Positions 37,259 to 48,017 of a DNA stretch of 64,000 bases are shown piece by piece. The DNA lies in NCBI GenBank assembly GCA_015061185.1, contig SUWZ01000004.1, positions 1-64,000 on the forward strand, in the 5' to 3' direction. The position numbers and the translations under genes are program-made. The DNA is from Bacteroidales bacterium (GTDB lineage Bacteria > Bacteroidota > Bacteroidia > Bacteroidales > Paludibacteraceae). The notes below the pieces were generated by a model. It saw only the letters and a program-made list of their open reading frames with translations, was not told where the DNA came from and did no database searches. The first letter of the stretch is position 1. Each line of letters opens with the position of its first letter.

Positions 37259-40200
37259 CTATGATTTTGGTGTTTCACTTGGCGTAAATCCAAAGAAATC
37301 TTTATACTTTCTAGTAAAATATGCAGGATCTGAGAATCCAACTTCAAAAGCAATATCTGCCACAGACATTTCATCTCTCGCACTCATTAACAATCCCTTA
37401 GCCTTATTCAAACGATATTCATTCAAGACTTCAATAGGTGTTTTACCAATAATTGATTTGGAGCGACGAATCAAAGTAGATTGACTGACAAACAACAAGC
37501 TTGCCATCTTTTCAATAGAAAATTCACTATCTTGATAGTTCTTTGCCACAACATCTATAATTTGTTCCAACAAAGGATTGATTTTCTCCTCTGTCGTTTT
37601 CTCCGCCACTTCGGACGCACCACTCATCAATCTGATGTTTAACAATCTTTGCTGTTGCTTACGCCGGTTAATTAAAATATTGGTCAATTTCAACAATAAT
37701 TCATTGGTATTGAATGGTTTTGGAACATAGTCAACAGCACCGCTAATCAAGCCTAACAAACGATCCGATTGTTCACTTTTAGCAGATAAGAACAATATTG
37801 GCAAACCACTATTTTTCTCATCTTTCAACAATTGTTTACACATCTCGATACCATTCATAATCGGCATTTCCACATCACTCAACACTAAATCAAACGAATA
37901 TTTTTTTGCCAATTCCAATCCTTCTCTACCATCATTCGCCACATGCACCTGCATATATGGTTCTAAAATCATCTTAATATTCTTGCTAATCAACGGATCA
38001 TCATCTACAACCATCACAACATTTCCACCCAATAACTCTTTATCTACAACATGCTGAATCTCCTCATCCACCATTTCAATATCATCAGACAATTTTTCAT
38101 CAGACAATGGTAAACGTAAACGTACAAGAGTTCCTGCCCCTTTCTCACTCTCTATAGCTATCGTTCCTTTATTTCGTTTCACATAATCCAAACAAATACG
38201 AAAGCCTAATCCTGTACCACTCTCATTTTCAGTACCTTTTGAAGAGTTTTCTCCTTTACCTGATAAAAGTGAGGCAATCTGATTTTCATCCATACCTACT
38301 CCGGAATCTTTTATATCAATCACCATATCTCTATCTTCCTCATAAGCAGTTACAGATATATTACCTCCGGAATGAGTAAATTTAATCGCATTGTTTAATA
38401 TATTCCTCAAAATTGCCCTTAACATTCTGGGGTCAACCACTACACAATGCTCTATATTCAAGTTGCTTGTAAAATGTAAATTCTTTTTATTAATAACTCC
38501 AGACAATAAAGAGACCACATTCTGCAAGGAGGAACGAAGATCCAATGATTGCGGAGTACATTCTATCTTCTCACTCTTTGCTCTCGCCCACTCCAACAAA
38601 CGTATCAACTCATCTTGAAGAGACTGTGCAGAACTCAATGCACTCGATATAATACCTCGTCGCTCTTCTTTCCCTAAATCAGCTTCCCTTTTCAACCAAC
38701 CTTCTAAGGCCCCTACAATTGCAAACATCGGATTCTTTAAATCGTGAGCTAATACAGAAATCAACCTATCTTTATCAAATAAAACTTGCTTCAACTCTTC
38801 GTTCTGAGACTCTATCAATACATTCTTCTCATCTAACTCCTTCGTACGTTCTTTCACCATTTGTTCTAACATTACTTTTTGCTTTAACAAACGTCTAAAA
38901 CGCAAATACAAAAATGACCCGATAATTAAAGCCAAAATAGAAACAAATAAAAGGCGGAACCACCAAGTTTGCCACCAAGGCGGTGTTACAACAATTGGCA
39001 ATGTATATAAAGCATGGTATTTATCATTCCCCTTTTTAGAAGCTTGAATTTCCAAAATATAATCACCGGGTGGCAAATAGGGGAAATAGATAGTTCTATT
39101 GTTGCCAACCTTATCCCACTCACCTGTCAACCCAATTAAACGATAATCAAGTTCAGGTGTATGCTTTGAATAATCAACCAAATCTATACACAAAGACAAT
39201 TCTGCCAAATTATAAGGAAGAGTTATTTGAGATAAATCGCCCTTCTCATTCCACTCGCAATAATCCACACTTTTAGACAACGGGGTCTTCTGAATATGTA
39301 CAGAAGATATGGATAAATAGCGAAGTGAATCTTTCTGATTTTCCTCTTCCGGCTTAATCATTACAAATCCATTGGAAGTAGAACAAAACAAAACTCCAGA
39401 CGAGGAAATAAAGTTCCCGTGTAAATTGAACCCCGACATTCCAATGGAACTAAAATCATATAAAAGTTTCTGAGCTTCAAGCGTTTTACAATTGATGTAA
39501 TAAACATCAGTGGATGAAGTTACGACCATCGAGTTTTTCCCATCAAATGCTACGGATGTATATTCTTGGATAGGAACGGATTTAATTGTATCACACTTTG
39601 TTCCATCAGAAGAAAAACGTAGCAAACACTGATTGGTGGCCACCCATAAGTTATACTGATTATCACACATCATGTTATTGATTGCAATTGGAACATGAGT
39701 CATTTGTTTCGAAAAATCTCCCATAAGAGAACGAGCCTCATCACCTTTTACCCACCATAATGAACGTGATGTATTTATCCAACGAACGTTTTGCTTACCT
39801 TCAACAACTCCGCTTGGCCACATATCATCTTCTCCCGGAGAAAAACTAAGCACTCTCTTACTCCATTTTCCTAATGAATCTTTAACATACAACCCATCGC
39901 CTCCGGAAGCAGCCCAAACCTCTCCATTACTCATAGTCGCAATAGAAATAAAACAATTCAAATTGGAATTTAAAGGCGAAAAAGTTACCTTTTCTATTTT
40001 ATCTTTTTTAGGGGAATAACAATATATTCCTCCCCCCCACGTAGCAACCCAAACATCTCCATTAATATCAGAAGCAATCTCAACTACGTTTTTGTTTGAT
40101 AGTCCATCTTTTTCACTAAACAAACGATACTCCATGCGTTCCGGATTCATTCTACAAAATCCCTCTCCATCAGATGCAACATACAACTGTCCATCAGCTG

Positions 40201-41290
40201 TTTCTGTAAAAGAAGAACTTATTCTATAGGGATAAGCAAGATAGTTGGAAAAAACAACCGACTCTACGATATTCGGATTAAATTTTAAGACTCCTTCGGC
40301 TTGCGTACCTATCCAAATATCACCATTTTCAGCCTCTAATATACAATATATCTTGCTGAAATCCATCTTTTTATCACCAACAGAAACCACCTTTACAAAA
40401 TCCTCTTTAGAGGTTGGAAAATCCTCTGAATACCACAAACCAAATCCATCAGAAGTGTACCAAAAATGCCCATTTCTATCCCTCATAATATTATTCAGAC
40501 CGGAGAATGGAGCTTTAATCTCTGTAACTTTAGCAATATTTCCCTGCGAATCCAACTCGAACGAATGTATGAGATCGGAAAAGCAAGAAACCAAAATATG
40601 AGAATCTGATAAAATAGTAAATTTACTCGTTGCCGTTTGTTTATTTCCTCCATTAGAGAGGTCGAAACGATATATTTCATTCCCTTTTTTATCAATAACT
40701 ATCACTGAATTGAAAGAACATATCCAAAACCGGTCAAAATTATCCTCAAACAAAGACAAAATATAAGTATCTTTTATGCGAGAATAGGCTGGGAAACGAT
40801 TGCAAAAACGCTTTTCTTGCGAATCATACAAATAAAATCCACTTGAGGTATTAAGATATTTTTTGCCCTCTTTTGTTTCGGAAAAACTCACAATTTGCTT
40901 GTAGTATGTACTATCAAAATCAGTTGGTTTTAAATTGGTAAACTCTTCCGTTTTGGGGTTATATTGCAATACACAACCAAAAAAACTACCCATTACAACA
41001 GAACCATCGGAAAAGGTATAAAGTGTACGAATATCATTACGCAAAAGAGAAGGATATTGAGATTTTAGGAATCTTTTGCATATTTTTCCATCATAACGAT
41101 TAAGGCCTGAACCTGTTCCAATCCACATAAAACCCATGGAATCTTGAGTTATGGAATGAACCAAATTGGAAGATAAGCCTTGAGAAACAGAAAGTTGATC
41201 AAAACGCACCCCTTTTTGGGCATACAATGTTGCATGTCCCAAAAATAAGATTAGAGTTATTAAAATCAATATATCAACTTTCCTAAACAT
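37259..41290 (-). CDS. hybrid two-component system regulator 1 (HTCS)
   Basis: 1343 residues with sensor and regulator in one chain. A signal peptide (1-24) leads to a periplasmic pair of seven-bladed propellers built of Reg_prop repeats (GFMWIGTGSGLNRYDG and later copies) and a Y_Y_Y domain (to ~770). A transmembrane helix spans ~778-797. The cytoplasmic part has a coiled coil, HisKA with phospho-acceptor His849 (LAHDLKNP), HATPase (DSGVGM, GTGLGF), a receiver with Asp1139, and an AraC-type DNA-binding domain (~1240-1343). HTCS proteins sense oligosaccharides and control polysaccharide utilisation loci. None of the usual SusC/SusD genes is adjacent. The next gene upstream is a close paralogue. 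Confidence 0.94.
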   Translation of the reverse strand: MFRKVDILILITLILFLGHATLYAQKGVRFDQLSVSQGLSSNLVHSITQDSMGFMWIGTGSGLNRYDGKICKRFLKSQYPSLLRNDIRTLYTFSDGSVVMGSFFGCVLQYNPKTEEFTNLKPTDFDSTYYKQIVSFSETKEGKKYLNTSSGFYLYDSQEKRFCNRFPAYSRIKDTYILSLFEDNFDRFWICSFNSVIVIDKKGNEIYRFDLSNGGNKQTATSKFTILSDSHILVSCFSDLIHSFELDSQGNIAKVTEIKAPFSGLNNIMRDRNGHFWYTSDGFGLWYSEDFPTSKEDFVKVVSVGDKKMDFSKIYCILEAENGDIWIGTQAEGVLKFNPNIVESVVFSNYLAYPYRISSSFTETADGQLYVASDGEGFCRMNPERMEYRLFSEKDGLSNKNVVEIASDINGDVWVATWGGGIYCYSPKKDKIEKVTFSPLNSNLNCFISIATMSNGEVWAASGGDGLYVKDSLGKWSKRVLSFSPGEDDMWPSGVVEGKQNVRWINTSRSLWWVKGDEARSLMGDFSKQMTHVPIAINNMMCDNQYNLWVATNQCLLRFSSDGTKCDTIKSVPIQEYTSVAFDGKNSMVVTSSTDVYYINCKTLEAQKLLYDFSSIGMSGFNLHGNFISSSGVLFCSTSNGFVMIKPEEENQKDSLRYLSISSVHIQKTPLSKSVDYCEWNEKGDLSQITLPYNLAELSLCIDLVDYSKHTPELDYRLIGLTGEWDKVGNNRTIYFPYLPPGDYILEIQASKKGNDKYHALYTLPIVVTPPWWQTWWFRLLFVSILALIIGSFLYLRFRRLLKQKVMLEQMVKERTKELDEKNVLIESQNEELKQVLFDKDRLISVLAHDLKNPMFAIVGALEGWLKREADLGKEERRGIISSALSSAQSLQDELIRLLEWARAKSEKIECTPQSLDLRSSLQNVVSLLSGVINKKNLHFTSNLNIEHCVVVDPRMLRAILRNILNNAIKFTHSGGNISVTAYEEDRDMVIDIKDSGVGMDENQIASLLSGKGENSSKGTENESGTGLGFRICLDYVKRNKGTIAIESEKGAGTLVRLRLPLSDEKLSDDIEMVDEEIQHVVDKELLGGNVVMVVDDDPLISKNIKMILEPYMQVHVANDGREGLELAKKYSFDLVLSDVEMPIMNGIEMCKQLLKDEKNSGLPILFLSAKSEQSDRLLGLISGAVDYVPKPFNTNELLLKLTNILINRRKQQQRLLNIRLMSGASEVAEKTTEEKINPLLEQIIDVVAKNYQDSEFSIEKMASLLFVSQSTLIRRSKSIIGKTPIEVLNEYRLNKAKGLLMSARDEMSVADIAFEVGFSDPAYFTRKYKDFFGFTPSETPKS

Positions 41291-41383
41291 AGACTAAAAC
41301 TTTAGGGTGGAAAGATAGTAAAATTTAAACAAATCAACAATATTAAACATCATTATCAGATAATTAATTCTCAAGAACTATTG

Positions 41384-41611
41384 TAAGAAGCTGTTTAAAT
41401 TTTATTTTAAAAAAAATTTAGAGTTTCACTCTCTTATTTTCGGCATCTTTGAGATTCTTTTAGGTGGGTTCTATAAATTCATTTCGAGGAATTTCTGAAT
41501 TTATTTCGAGCAGAAAGAGCAAGTTGCCGAAATAAATTACAAATGACCAAACAACTCCGGATTCAACAATTTTATATTCTCAGAAATGCGAATTTATGAA
41601 ACTCACACTCG
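41384..41611. repeat. dispersed MITE-like repeat, copy B
   Basis: Starts AAGAAGCTGTTTAAATTTTA and includes AGAGTTTCACTCTCTTATTT, TAGGTGGGTTCTATAAATTC and GAATTTATTTCGAGCA, nearly identical to copy A at 10.84 kb, then GCGAATTTATGAAACTCACA as the inverted partner of the inner arm. It fills the gap between the two regulator genes. The right-hand outer terminus seen in copy A is missing. Confidence 0.7.
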
Positions 41612-41642
41612 GAAATTCAGATATTGAAAACAGCCCCCTCCA

Positions 41643-44600
41643 CTATCGATTTTCAGATGGAGAATATCCGAAAAACGCTTTATACTTTTTACTGAAGTAC
41701 AACGGGTCATTAAATCCTACACTTTGTGCAATTTCAGAAATTGTATCTTTACTGTTTTTCAACAAATCTCTGGCCTTATATAAACGATACTCAACCAAGA
41801 TTTCAATAGGCGTTTTGTCCATTATCGACTTCAATCTACGAGATAATGTAGATTTGCTCATCAACATTTCTGAAGCAATTTCATCCAAAGACAGTTCTGA
41901 ATTACTATAATTTTCTGAAATAAACAACATCAACTTCTTTAACAAAGGATCCATCTCTTCGACCACAACTTCATCCTTAAGACTGTTTAACAGATACTGT
42001 TGCTGTTGCTTTCGTTTAAAGGCTAACAAATTAAATAGCTTCATTATCAACTCTTCCTCTTTGAAAGGTTTTGCCAAATAATCAAGAGCACCATTAGACA
42101 ATCCCATAAAACGCACTTTATCCTCATCTTTAGCAGACAAGAAGATAAAAGGAATCATTTTCAGCGTTGGTACACTTCTCATCTCCTTCAACAATTGAAT
42201 ACCATCCATCATCGGCATATCGACATCAGATACAATTATATCCGGATCAATTTTAAATGCCATATCCAAAGCCTCTACACCATTGGTAGCCACTTTAACT
42301 TGAACATAAGGAATTAACAAACTTTTGACATAGTCCAAAGTCAATTGGTCATCATCCACAAGCAAGACCACACTGCCTGCATAAGTCTCTTTATCCAAAG
42401 AATAATTTACGTATGACAAACTTAACTCTTGAGTCTCATTCTTTTTGATAATATTTTGAGACTTAACAAATGAAATCTCTATTTCACTTCCTTCGCCAAC
42501 AGCACTAAGAATGCGTAACTTACCATTAGACTTAGCTACAAACTCTTTCACAATTTGAAATCCCAACCCTGAACCATGCTCATTATTTGTTCCTAACGTA
42601 GATTTATGTTTATCTTCATTCAACAAATTATTAATGGTATCAGCACTCATTCCCACACCATAATCTCGAACAGACAATTTAACACAATCACCATCTTGAG
42701 AAACAGTAATATCAATATGTCCACCTTCAGAACTATATTTAATGGCGTTAGATAATAAATTTCTAACGATAGATTCTGCCATTCTTAAATCAACAATGGC
42801 ATAATTTTCTATATTGGATTCAAAGTTTACAGTAATTGATTTTCTTTCCAACAAACTTCTGAACAAGACCATAACATCTCTAACAACATCACCAATATCC
42901 ACATCCTCCAAGGTACAATCAATCTTAGAACTTCTCCCTTTTATCCAATCCAAAATACGCACCAAAACCGTTTGCAAGTAGAAGGCTGAAGAATGAATAT
43001 CTTTAAGGGTTGAACGACAATCTTCTAATGAGCCCTTTCGTCTCAAAACAGTATCCAAAGCACCGACAATGGCAAACATAGGATTTTTAAGGTCGTGAGC
43101 AATCAAGGAAATCAACAAATCTTTCTCCTCTAAAGTTTGCTCCAAATCCTCATTTCTTTGCGCCAATAATTTCTGTTTAGACTCTAAAAGCAAATTAATT
43201 TCTCCTAACTCTTTTGTACGTTCCTTGACACGTTGTTGCAATAACTTACGCTGACGCTCAACTCGTTTTAAGTAGGAATATATAAACCACCAACTAATCA
43301 AAATTGAAACAACAATAATAAGCAATTGAAACCAAAAAGATTTCCACCACGGAGGAGAAACCTCAATTGGTAAGATTATCTTATGCTCATCACAAACAAC
43401 CCCAGCCCTCTTCGATACAATCTCTAAAATATGTTTACCGGAAGGAATATGAGAAAATGAGATTTGTCGTTGGGTTCCCAAATCCACCCAATCTTTGTTG
43501 ACACCACTGAGTTTATATAAAATTTGAACACTATTCAAACCTACAAAATCCACCATATCAACCTCTATAACAATATTGGTTTCATCATGCTCCAATTCCA
43601 ACTCTTTCATCATACGAAGTGGTTTTGGTAAAATATCTGAATAAGGTTTAATCTTCTTACCATGAATATACAAATCTGCCAAAGTCAGGTTGGCTATATG
43701 TTGTACATCTTGGACCAATGCCGGATCAAAAACAATAAAGCCATCTGAACCGCCAAAACTTATCAGACCATCATTATCCATAAATGACGAACGACATGTA
43801 TAATAATTGTTCCGTCCTTCTCGTCCGGACAAGATTACATTTTTATAACTTTTGAGTTTGGGATCAAATGATAATATTCCATTCGAACCACTTACCCAAA
43901 ATGCGCCATAAGCATCTCTTAGAATTGAGACGTATGAACCTTTAGGTAAGAAATCAAGCCATTCGTACGATTTGCCATCTGCCTGAAACCGTAGGATTCC
44001 TTGCGTTGTGACAACATACAAATTCCCTTCGTCATCACACTCTGCTTGATACATCAAAAACAATCTCTGTGACTGCGTTAATTCTACATCCGGATATACA
44101 GACGTAATTTTGTCGTTCTCAACTCTCCACACAGTACGAGAAGTTATCACCCAGCGAATTCCTTGTTTTGATTCGCCAAAATCTTCCACCCATAAATCTC
44201 TACGTTTGAATTGGTTGTCATCAGAAAGTATTAAACGTTTCCAATTCCCATCTAAATCTCTCGCATAAACACCATCTCCTGAAGTTCCCACCCAAACTTC
44301 TCCATTTGAAAATTCTTTAACTGCTTTTGTATTATATATAGGGTCCGAAATTCCTTTATAGTTAATTTTAATAATTTCATCCGTTAATGGATTAACCAAA
44401 CACGTTTCTCCTCCCCAAAAAACAACCCATAAAAAACCATTTGAACTTTTACTCATGGATAAAACATTATTACTAGTTAATCCTTGAGCTACCTCCATTC
44501 TTTTCTGTTGTTGAAACATAGAGTCAACCACAAAAATACCATGACCATCAGAAGCTACAGCCACCAATCCATCTTGTAACTGCACAAAAGAAGTCACGTC

Positions 44601-45659
44601 AACCTCAGGAAATCCCAACTCAAGAGAATGCAAAGAACCGGGACCATATGAATTTCCAAATCTCCAAATACCTGAATTTTGGGTACCTATCCAAACATTA
44701 CCAAACTTATCCTTAAAAAGAGCATGTATTTTTCGTAATGAATCTAATTCCCTGTTGGGTACAAGCATTTTGGCATAAACATATTTACCATCAACATAAG
44801 TACATCTCCACAAACCATAACTGGAAGTTCCAAACCAATACTCCCCATTTTCAACTTTCAACCACGAAGTAACTTCTTTAAAAGGCATTTGCTCTTTTTT
44901 GCATGAGGAGATATCTCCATTTGAATCTAAAACAACTTCCCAAAAACAACCTTCAGATGATATTACAAAGAAAGTACTATCATCAATCTCTATAAAGCCA
45001 TTGATTGTTGCATCAAATTGTTTTAAATCATATTTCAAAAAACAGCGTTTCCCAATAGAGTCCAATAGAACCAAATCATCACCGGCTGCCAACCAAAAAC
45101 GGGCAAATTTATCTTCATAAACCGCAGTTGAATAAATTGATTGAGAAGAATCTGATACAGCACTATTGCCGTCAAACCGGTTTAATGCAGCATTCCAAAA
45201 ATAGATTCCTCCTGATGTAGAAATAATTAGAGAATCTTCATTGGTTTTATGAAATCCGGTTATTCCTTTATAATATGAACTATCAAACTCTGTTGGTTTT
45301 AAATCTTCAAAATCATCAGCATCTTCATTATAAGCTAAAACCAATCCATTGTTACCCGCAACTGCAACTCTCCCATCCGGCAAAATTGACAAATGCAATA
45401 TATCATTACGAAACATGGATGGGTATTTATCCAATAAGTAATGTTTAAAGTTAATTCCATCAAAACGATTCAAACCTAACTCAGTAGCGACCCATAGAAA
45501 TCCTTTTGAATCTTGCGTAAATGAGTGGACATAATTACAACTTAAACCTTGATCAGAAGTGTAATTACGAAACGTTGACACATCCACTCTATCTACAGCA
45601 TTAGATAGATGGAAAATCAGAATAAAAATTATCAATAAAAATCGCTTAAAATGCAACAT
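41643..45659 (-). CDS. hybrid two-component system regulator 2 (HTCS)
   Basis: 1338 residues, same architecture as the regulator downstream and clearly paralogous (for example HDLKNPMFAIVGAL is identical in both). Signal peptide, Reg_prop double propeller and Y_Y_Y domain, transmembrane helix near residue 785, HisKA with His855, HATPase (RDYGVGM, GSGLGF), receiver with Asp1145 (IIVSDVDMP), and AraC-type HTH at the C-terminus. The periplasmic halves are much more diverged than the kinase core, which suggests different ligands. There is no adjacent SusCD or glycosidase gene. A 350-nt gap with a repeat copy separates it from regulator 1. Confidence 0.94.
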   Translation of the reverse strand: MLHFKRFLLIIFILIFHLSNAVDRVDVSTFRNYTSDQGLSCNYVHSFTQDSKGFLWVATELGLNRFDGINFKHYLLDKYPSMFRNDILHLSILPDGRVAVAGNNGLVLAYNEDADDFEDLKPTEFDSSYYKGITGFHKTNEDSLIISTSGGIYFWNAALNRFDGNSAVSDSSQSIYSTAVYEDKFARFWLAAGDDLVLLDSIGKRCFLKYDLKQFDATINGFIEIDDSTFFVISSEGCFWEVVLDSNGDISSCKKEQMPFKEVTSWLKVENGEYWFGTSSYGLWRCTYVDGKYVYAKMLVPNRELDSLRKIHALFKDKFGNVWIGTQNSGIWRFGNSYGPGSLHSLELGFPEVDVTSFVQLQDGLVAVASDGHGIFVVDSMFQQQKRMEVAQGLTSNNVLSMSKSSNGFLWVVFWGGETCLVNPLTDEIIKINYKGISDPIYNTKAVKEFSNGEVWVGTSGDGVYARDLDGNWKRLILSDDNQFKRRDLWVEDFGESKQGIRWVITSRTVWRVENDKITSVYPDVELTQSQRLFLMYQAECDDEGNLYVVTTQGILRFQADGKSYEWLDFLPKGSYVSILRDAYGAFWVSGSNGILSFDPKLKSYKNVILSGREGRNNYYTCRSSFMDNDGLISFGGSDGFIVFDPALVQDVQHIANLTLADLYIHGKKIKPYSDILPKPLRMMKELELEHDETNIVIEVDMVDFVGLNSVQILYKLSGVNKDWVDLGTQRQISFSHIPSGKHILEIVSKRAGVVCDEHKIILPIEVSPPWWKSFWFQLLIIVVSILISWWFIYSYLKRVERQRKLLQQRVKERTKELGEINLLLESKQKLLAQRNEDLEQTLEEKDLLISLIAHDLKNPMFAIVGALDTVLRRKGSLEDCRSTLKDIHSSAFYLQTVLVRILDWIKGRSSKIDCTLEDVDIGDVVRDVMVLFRSLLERKSITVNFESNIENYAIVDLRMAESIVRNLLSNAIKYSSEGGHIDITVSQDGDCVKLSVRDYGVGMSADTINNLLNEDKHKSTLGTNNEHGSGLGFQIVKEFVAKSNGKLRILSAVGEGSEIEISFVKSQNIIKKNETQELSLSYVNYSLDKETYAGSVVLLVDDDQLTLDYVKSLLIPYVQVKVATNGVEALDMAFKIDPDIIVSDVDMPMMDGIQLLKEMRSVPTLKMIPFIFLSAKDEDKVRFMGLSNGALDYLAKPFKEEELIMKLFNLLAFKRKQQQQYLLNSLKDEVVVEEMDPLLKKLMLFISENYSNSELSLDEIASEMLMSKSTLSRRLKSIMDKTPIEILVEYRLYKARDLLKNSKDTISEIAQSVGFNDPLYFSKKYKAFFGYSPSENR

Positions 45660-45961
45660 TTAGAGAATATTTAAATAAAATTTTAAAACTTAGTATAAAG
45701 AGAAACTACACTTATGCTTCCGTCCATACCCTACTACAAAATTAAAAAATTTTTAAAAATAAAACTACTGGAAAATTGTTAAATCTCACGTGTAACCAAA
45801 ATTCTCATAGAAATAAGTAGCACTAACACATTTTTTTAAATCTCATATCTAAAAAGAGAGTTTGAATTAGTCTCCTTATTTGATAGTTTAAATTATCTGA
45901 GCAACTTACAAAACAAAGAACTGCAACAAAAATTTCAAATCAGTTAGAAATAATTCTTAAA
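45660..45961. other. intergenic stretch upstream of regulator 2
   Basis: About 300 nt of AT-rich sequence between the thermonuclease gene and regulator 2. I see no ORF, no convincing promoter pair and no terminator. Confidence 0.3.
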
Positions 45962-46561
45962 TTAACGATTTTTGTCTCGCTCTTCTTTACTCATTTTTCT
46001 CCAAACCCAAGGAGCAATAGGAGTATGCGCATCTTTATGCCAAAGACCCACTTGAGCATTCCGAGCCTCCTCTTCCATTTCATGATAAAGAAGATTATTA
46101 TCAAATCGTTTAAAATGCCATCCCATACCGGATTTAAGCATTTCAGCAACTACATCAACACTATCTTTAGTATATACTTTAGCTATCATTCTCGAATAGT
46201 GTTCTTTTCCGGTCATAACTACAACCACCTCTTTACCAAAGAGTAATTCAGACAATTTTTGTCTTGCATTATTCCCATAAGGTTGTCCTTTTTCGGGAGC
46301 ATCAAAAGCCGCCAATCTCACTCTTACTTGTTTAAAATCTTTTGTTAGGCCATCAAAAGTATCCCCATCAACAATCTTTATCACCTTCATCTCAACAACC
46401 TCTTTCGCTTCCAACTTTTCATTAAGTGATGAACATTGAATAACCGCTTTACGTGCAACCTCCTTCAAAGTTTGAGCAAAACCATTACAACTTTGCAAAC
46501 AAAGTGAAATTGTAATTACTAACAATATAAAAAATTTCCCCTTACTCATATCACACATCAA
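45962..46561 (-). CDS. thermonuclease-family lipoprotein
   Basis: 199 residues. Lipobox LQSC (Cys25) after a hydrophobic signal suggests an envelope lipoprotein. The staphylococcal-nuclease OB fold shows KIVDGDTFDG (calcium-binding Asp), RVRLAAFDAPEKGQPYG (catalytic Arg and Glu) and HYSRMIAKVY (second Arg). All active-site positions appear intact, so it could degrade DNA or RNA at the cell surface. A second ATG four codons in (MSKGKF, 46549) is an equally good start. Monocistronic. Confidence 0.87.
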   Translation of the reverse strand: MMCDMSKGKFFILLVITISLCLQSCNGFAQTLKEVARKAVIQCSSLNEKLEAKEVVEMKVIKIVDGDTFDGLTKDFKQVRVRLAAFDAPEKGQPYGNNARQKLSELLFGKEVVVVMTGKEHYSRMIAKVYTKDSVDVVAEMLKSGMGWHFKRFDNNLLYHEMEEEARNAQVGLWHKDAHTPIAPWVWRKMSKEERDKNR

Positions 46562-46681
46562 TTTTATCGAAATTAGAAAAAGAAACTCCAGATTACGACA
46601 TAATAAATTTAGAACACTACATCGAAAAAGAGACGACCGAAATAAACTTTAGGCAACTTCTAATAGAAATCTCATTAAAAC

Positions 46682-46706
46682 AAAAGGGTACCAGAGGTAC
46701 CCTTTT
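46682..46706 (-). terminator. rho-independent terminator of purA
   Basis: Perfect 11-bp minus-strand stem AAAAGGGTACC/GGTACCCTTTT with a three-base loop, 9 nt after the purA stop codon. The A and T tracts make it usable in both directions. The sequence just beyond (46640-46678) contains TTTAGGCAACTTCTAAT, a possible fragment of the dispersed repeat. Confidence 0.85.
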
Positions 46707-46715
46707 ATCAGACAA

Positions 46716-47993
46716 TTACTCAAAATCTCTGTATCGAACAATAGTTTGTTCTCTGTCCGGACCAACAGAAACGATCTTAATTGGAATTTCCAAATAATCC
46801 TCAAGAAAATCCAAGTAAGCATTAAACTCTTCCGGAAATTCATTTTCATTTTTCATTTGAGTCATTTTGGTTTTCCAACCACTCATTTCCACATAGACAG
46901 GTTCGATATTTCCTTCTGTCAAATCAAAAGGGAACTCATCCGTTTCTTCACCATTGATATTATAAGCAACACAAGCTTTTATCGTATCAAAATCATCCAA
47001 AACATCACTCTTCATCATAATCAATTTAGTAACACCATTAATCATTACAGCATACTTCAATGCCACCAAATCAATCCAACCACAACGACGCTCTCTACCA
47101 GTAACCGAACCATATTCATGCCCCAATTGGCACATCAACTTTCCTGTTTCATCAAATAATTCTGTAGGGAAAGGTCCTGCACCAACACGAGTACAATAAG
47201 CTTTAAAAATACCATAAACTTCACCGATTTGACGAGGCGCAATACCCAATCCGGTACAAGCTCCGGCACAAATTGTATTAGACGAAGTAACAAAAGGATA
47301 GGAACCAAAATCAACGTCTAACATAGTTCCTTGAGCACCTTCTGCCAAGACACTTTTACCATCAGCCAAAAGTGCATTCAACACATGCTCACTATCAATA
47401 AAGGTATATTGCTTTAATTTTTCAACACCCTCCATCCACTCTTTTTCGATAGGAGATAAATCGTATGAAAAATCGTAGTGACTTAAAATCTCTTTATGAC
47501 GCGCAATTGCTTTTTGATACTTTTCTTCAAAATTACATAATAGGTCACCAACACGCAAACCATTTCTACTTATTTTGTCAGTATAAGTTGGTCCGATACC
47601 TTTACCTGTTGTTCCGATTTTAGCATCACCTTTAGCCGACTCGTATGCAGCATCTAATAAACGATGAGTAGGCAAAATCAAATGCGCTTTTTTAGAAATA
47701 AAAAGACGACTGGTCAAATCATGACCTGATTTTTCCAACTCTTCCACCTCTTTTTTAAACAATGCCGGGTCCAAAACAACACCATTACCAATGACATTAA
47801 TTTTACCACCTTGGAAAATTCCGGAAGGAATAGAACGCAACACATACTTTTGCCCTTCGAATTCCAATGTATGACCGGCATTCGGACCACCTTGAAAACG
47901 AGAAACAACATCATAACCAGGAGTAAGGACATCTACCACCTTACCTTTTCCCTCGTCTCCCCATTGTAATCCTAACAAAACATCTACTTTCAT
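46716..47993 (-). CDS. purA: adenylosuccinate synthetase
   Basis: 425 residues. PurA couples GTP hydrolysis to joining IMP and aspartate, the first step from IMP to AMP. The phosphate loop GLQWGDEGKGK starts near residue 8. GPNAGHT, GTTGKGIGPTYTDK and TGRERRCGWIDLVAL follow in order. The length is normal. It starts 24 nt after the pseudouridine synthase stop codon in the same direction, so it may be cotranscribed with it. Confidence 0.96.
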   Translation of the reverse strand: MKVDVLLGLQWGDEGKGKVVDVLTPGYDVVSRFQGGPNAGHTLEFEGQKYVLRSIPSGIFQGGKINVIGNGVVLDPALFKKEVEELEKSGHDLTSRLFISKKAHLILPTHRLLDAAYESAKGDAKIGTTGKGIGPTYTDKISRNGLRVGDLLCNFEEKYQKAIARHKEILSHYDFSYDLSPIEKEWMEGVEKLKQYTFIDSEHVLNALLADGKSVLAEGAQGTMLDVDFGSYPFVTSSNTICAGACTGLGIAPRQIGEVYGIFKAYCTRVGAGPFPTELFDETGKLMCQLGHEYGSVTGRERRCGWIDLVALKYAVMINGVTKLIMMKSDVLDDFDTIKACVAYNINGEETDEFPFDLTEGNIEPVYVEMSGWKTKMTQMKNENEFPEEFNAYLDFLEDYLEIPIKIVSVGPDREQTIVRYRDFE

Positions 47994-48017
47994 AAGCTAT
48001 AAATAAAAATTTATATA

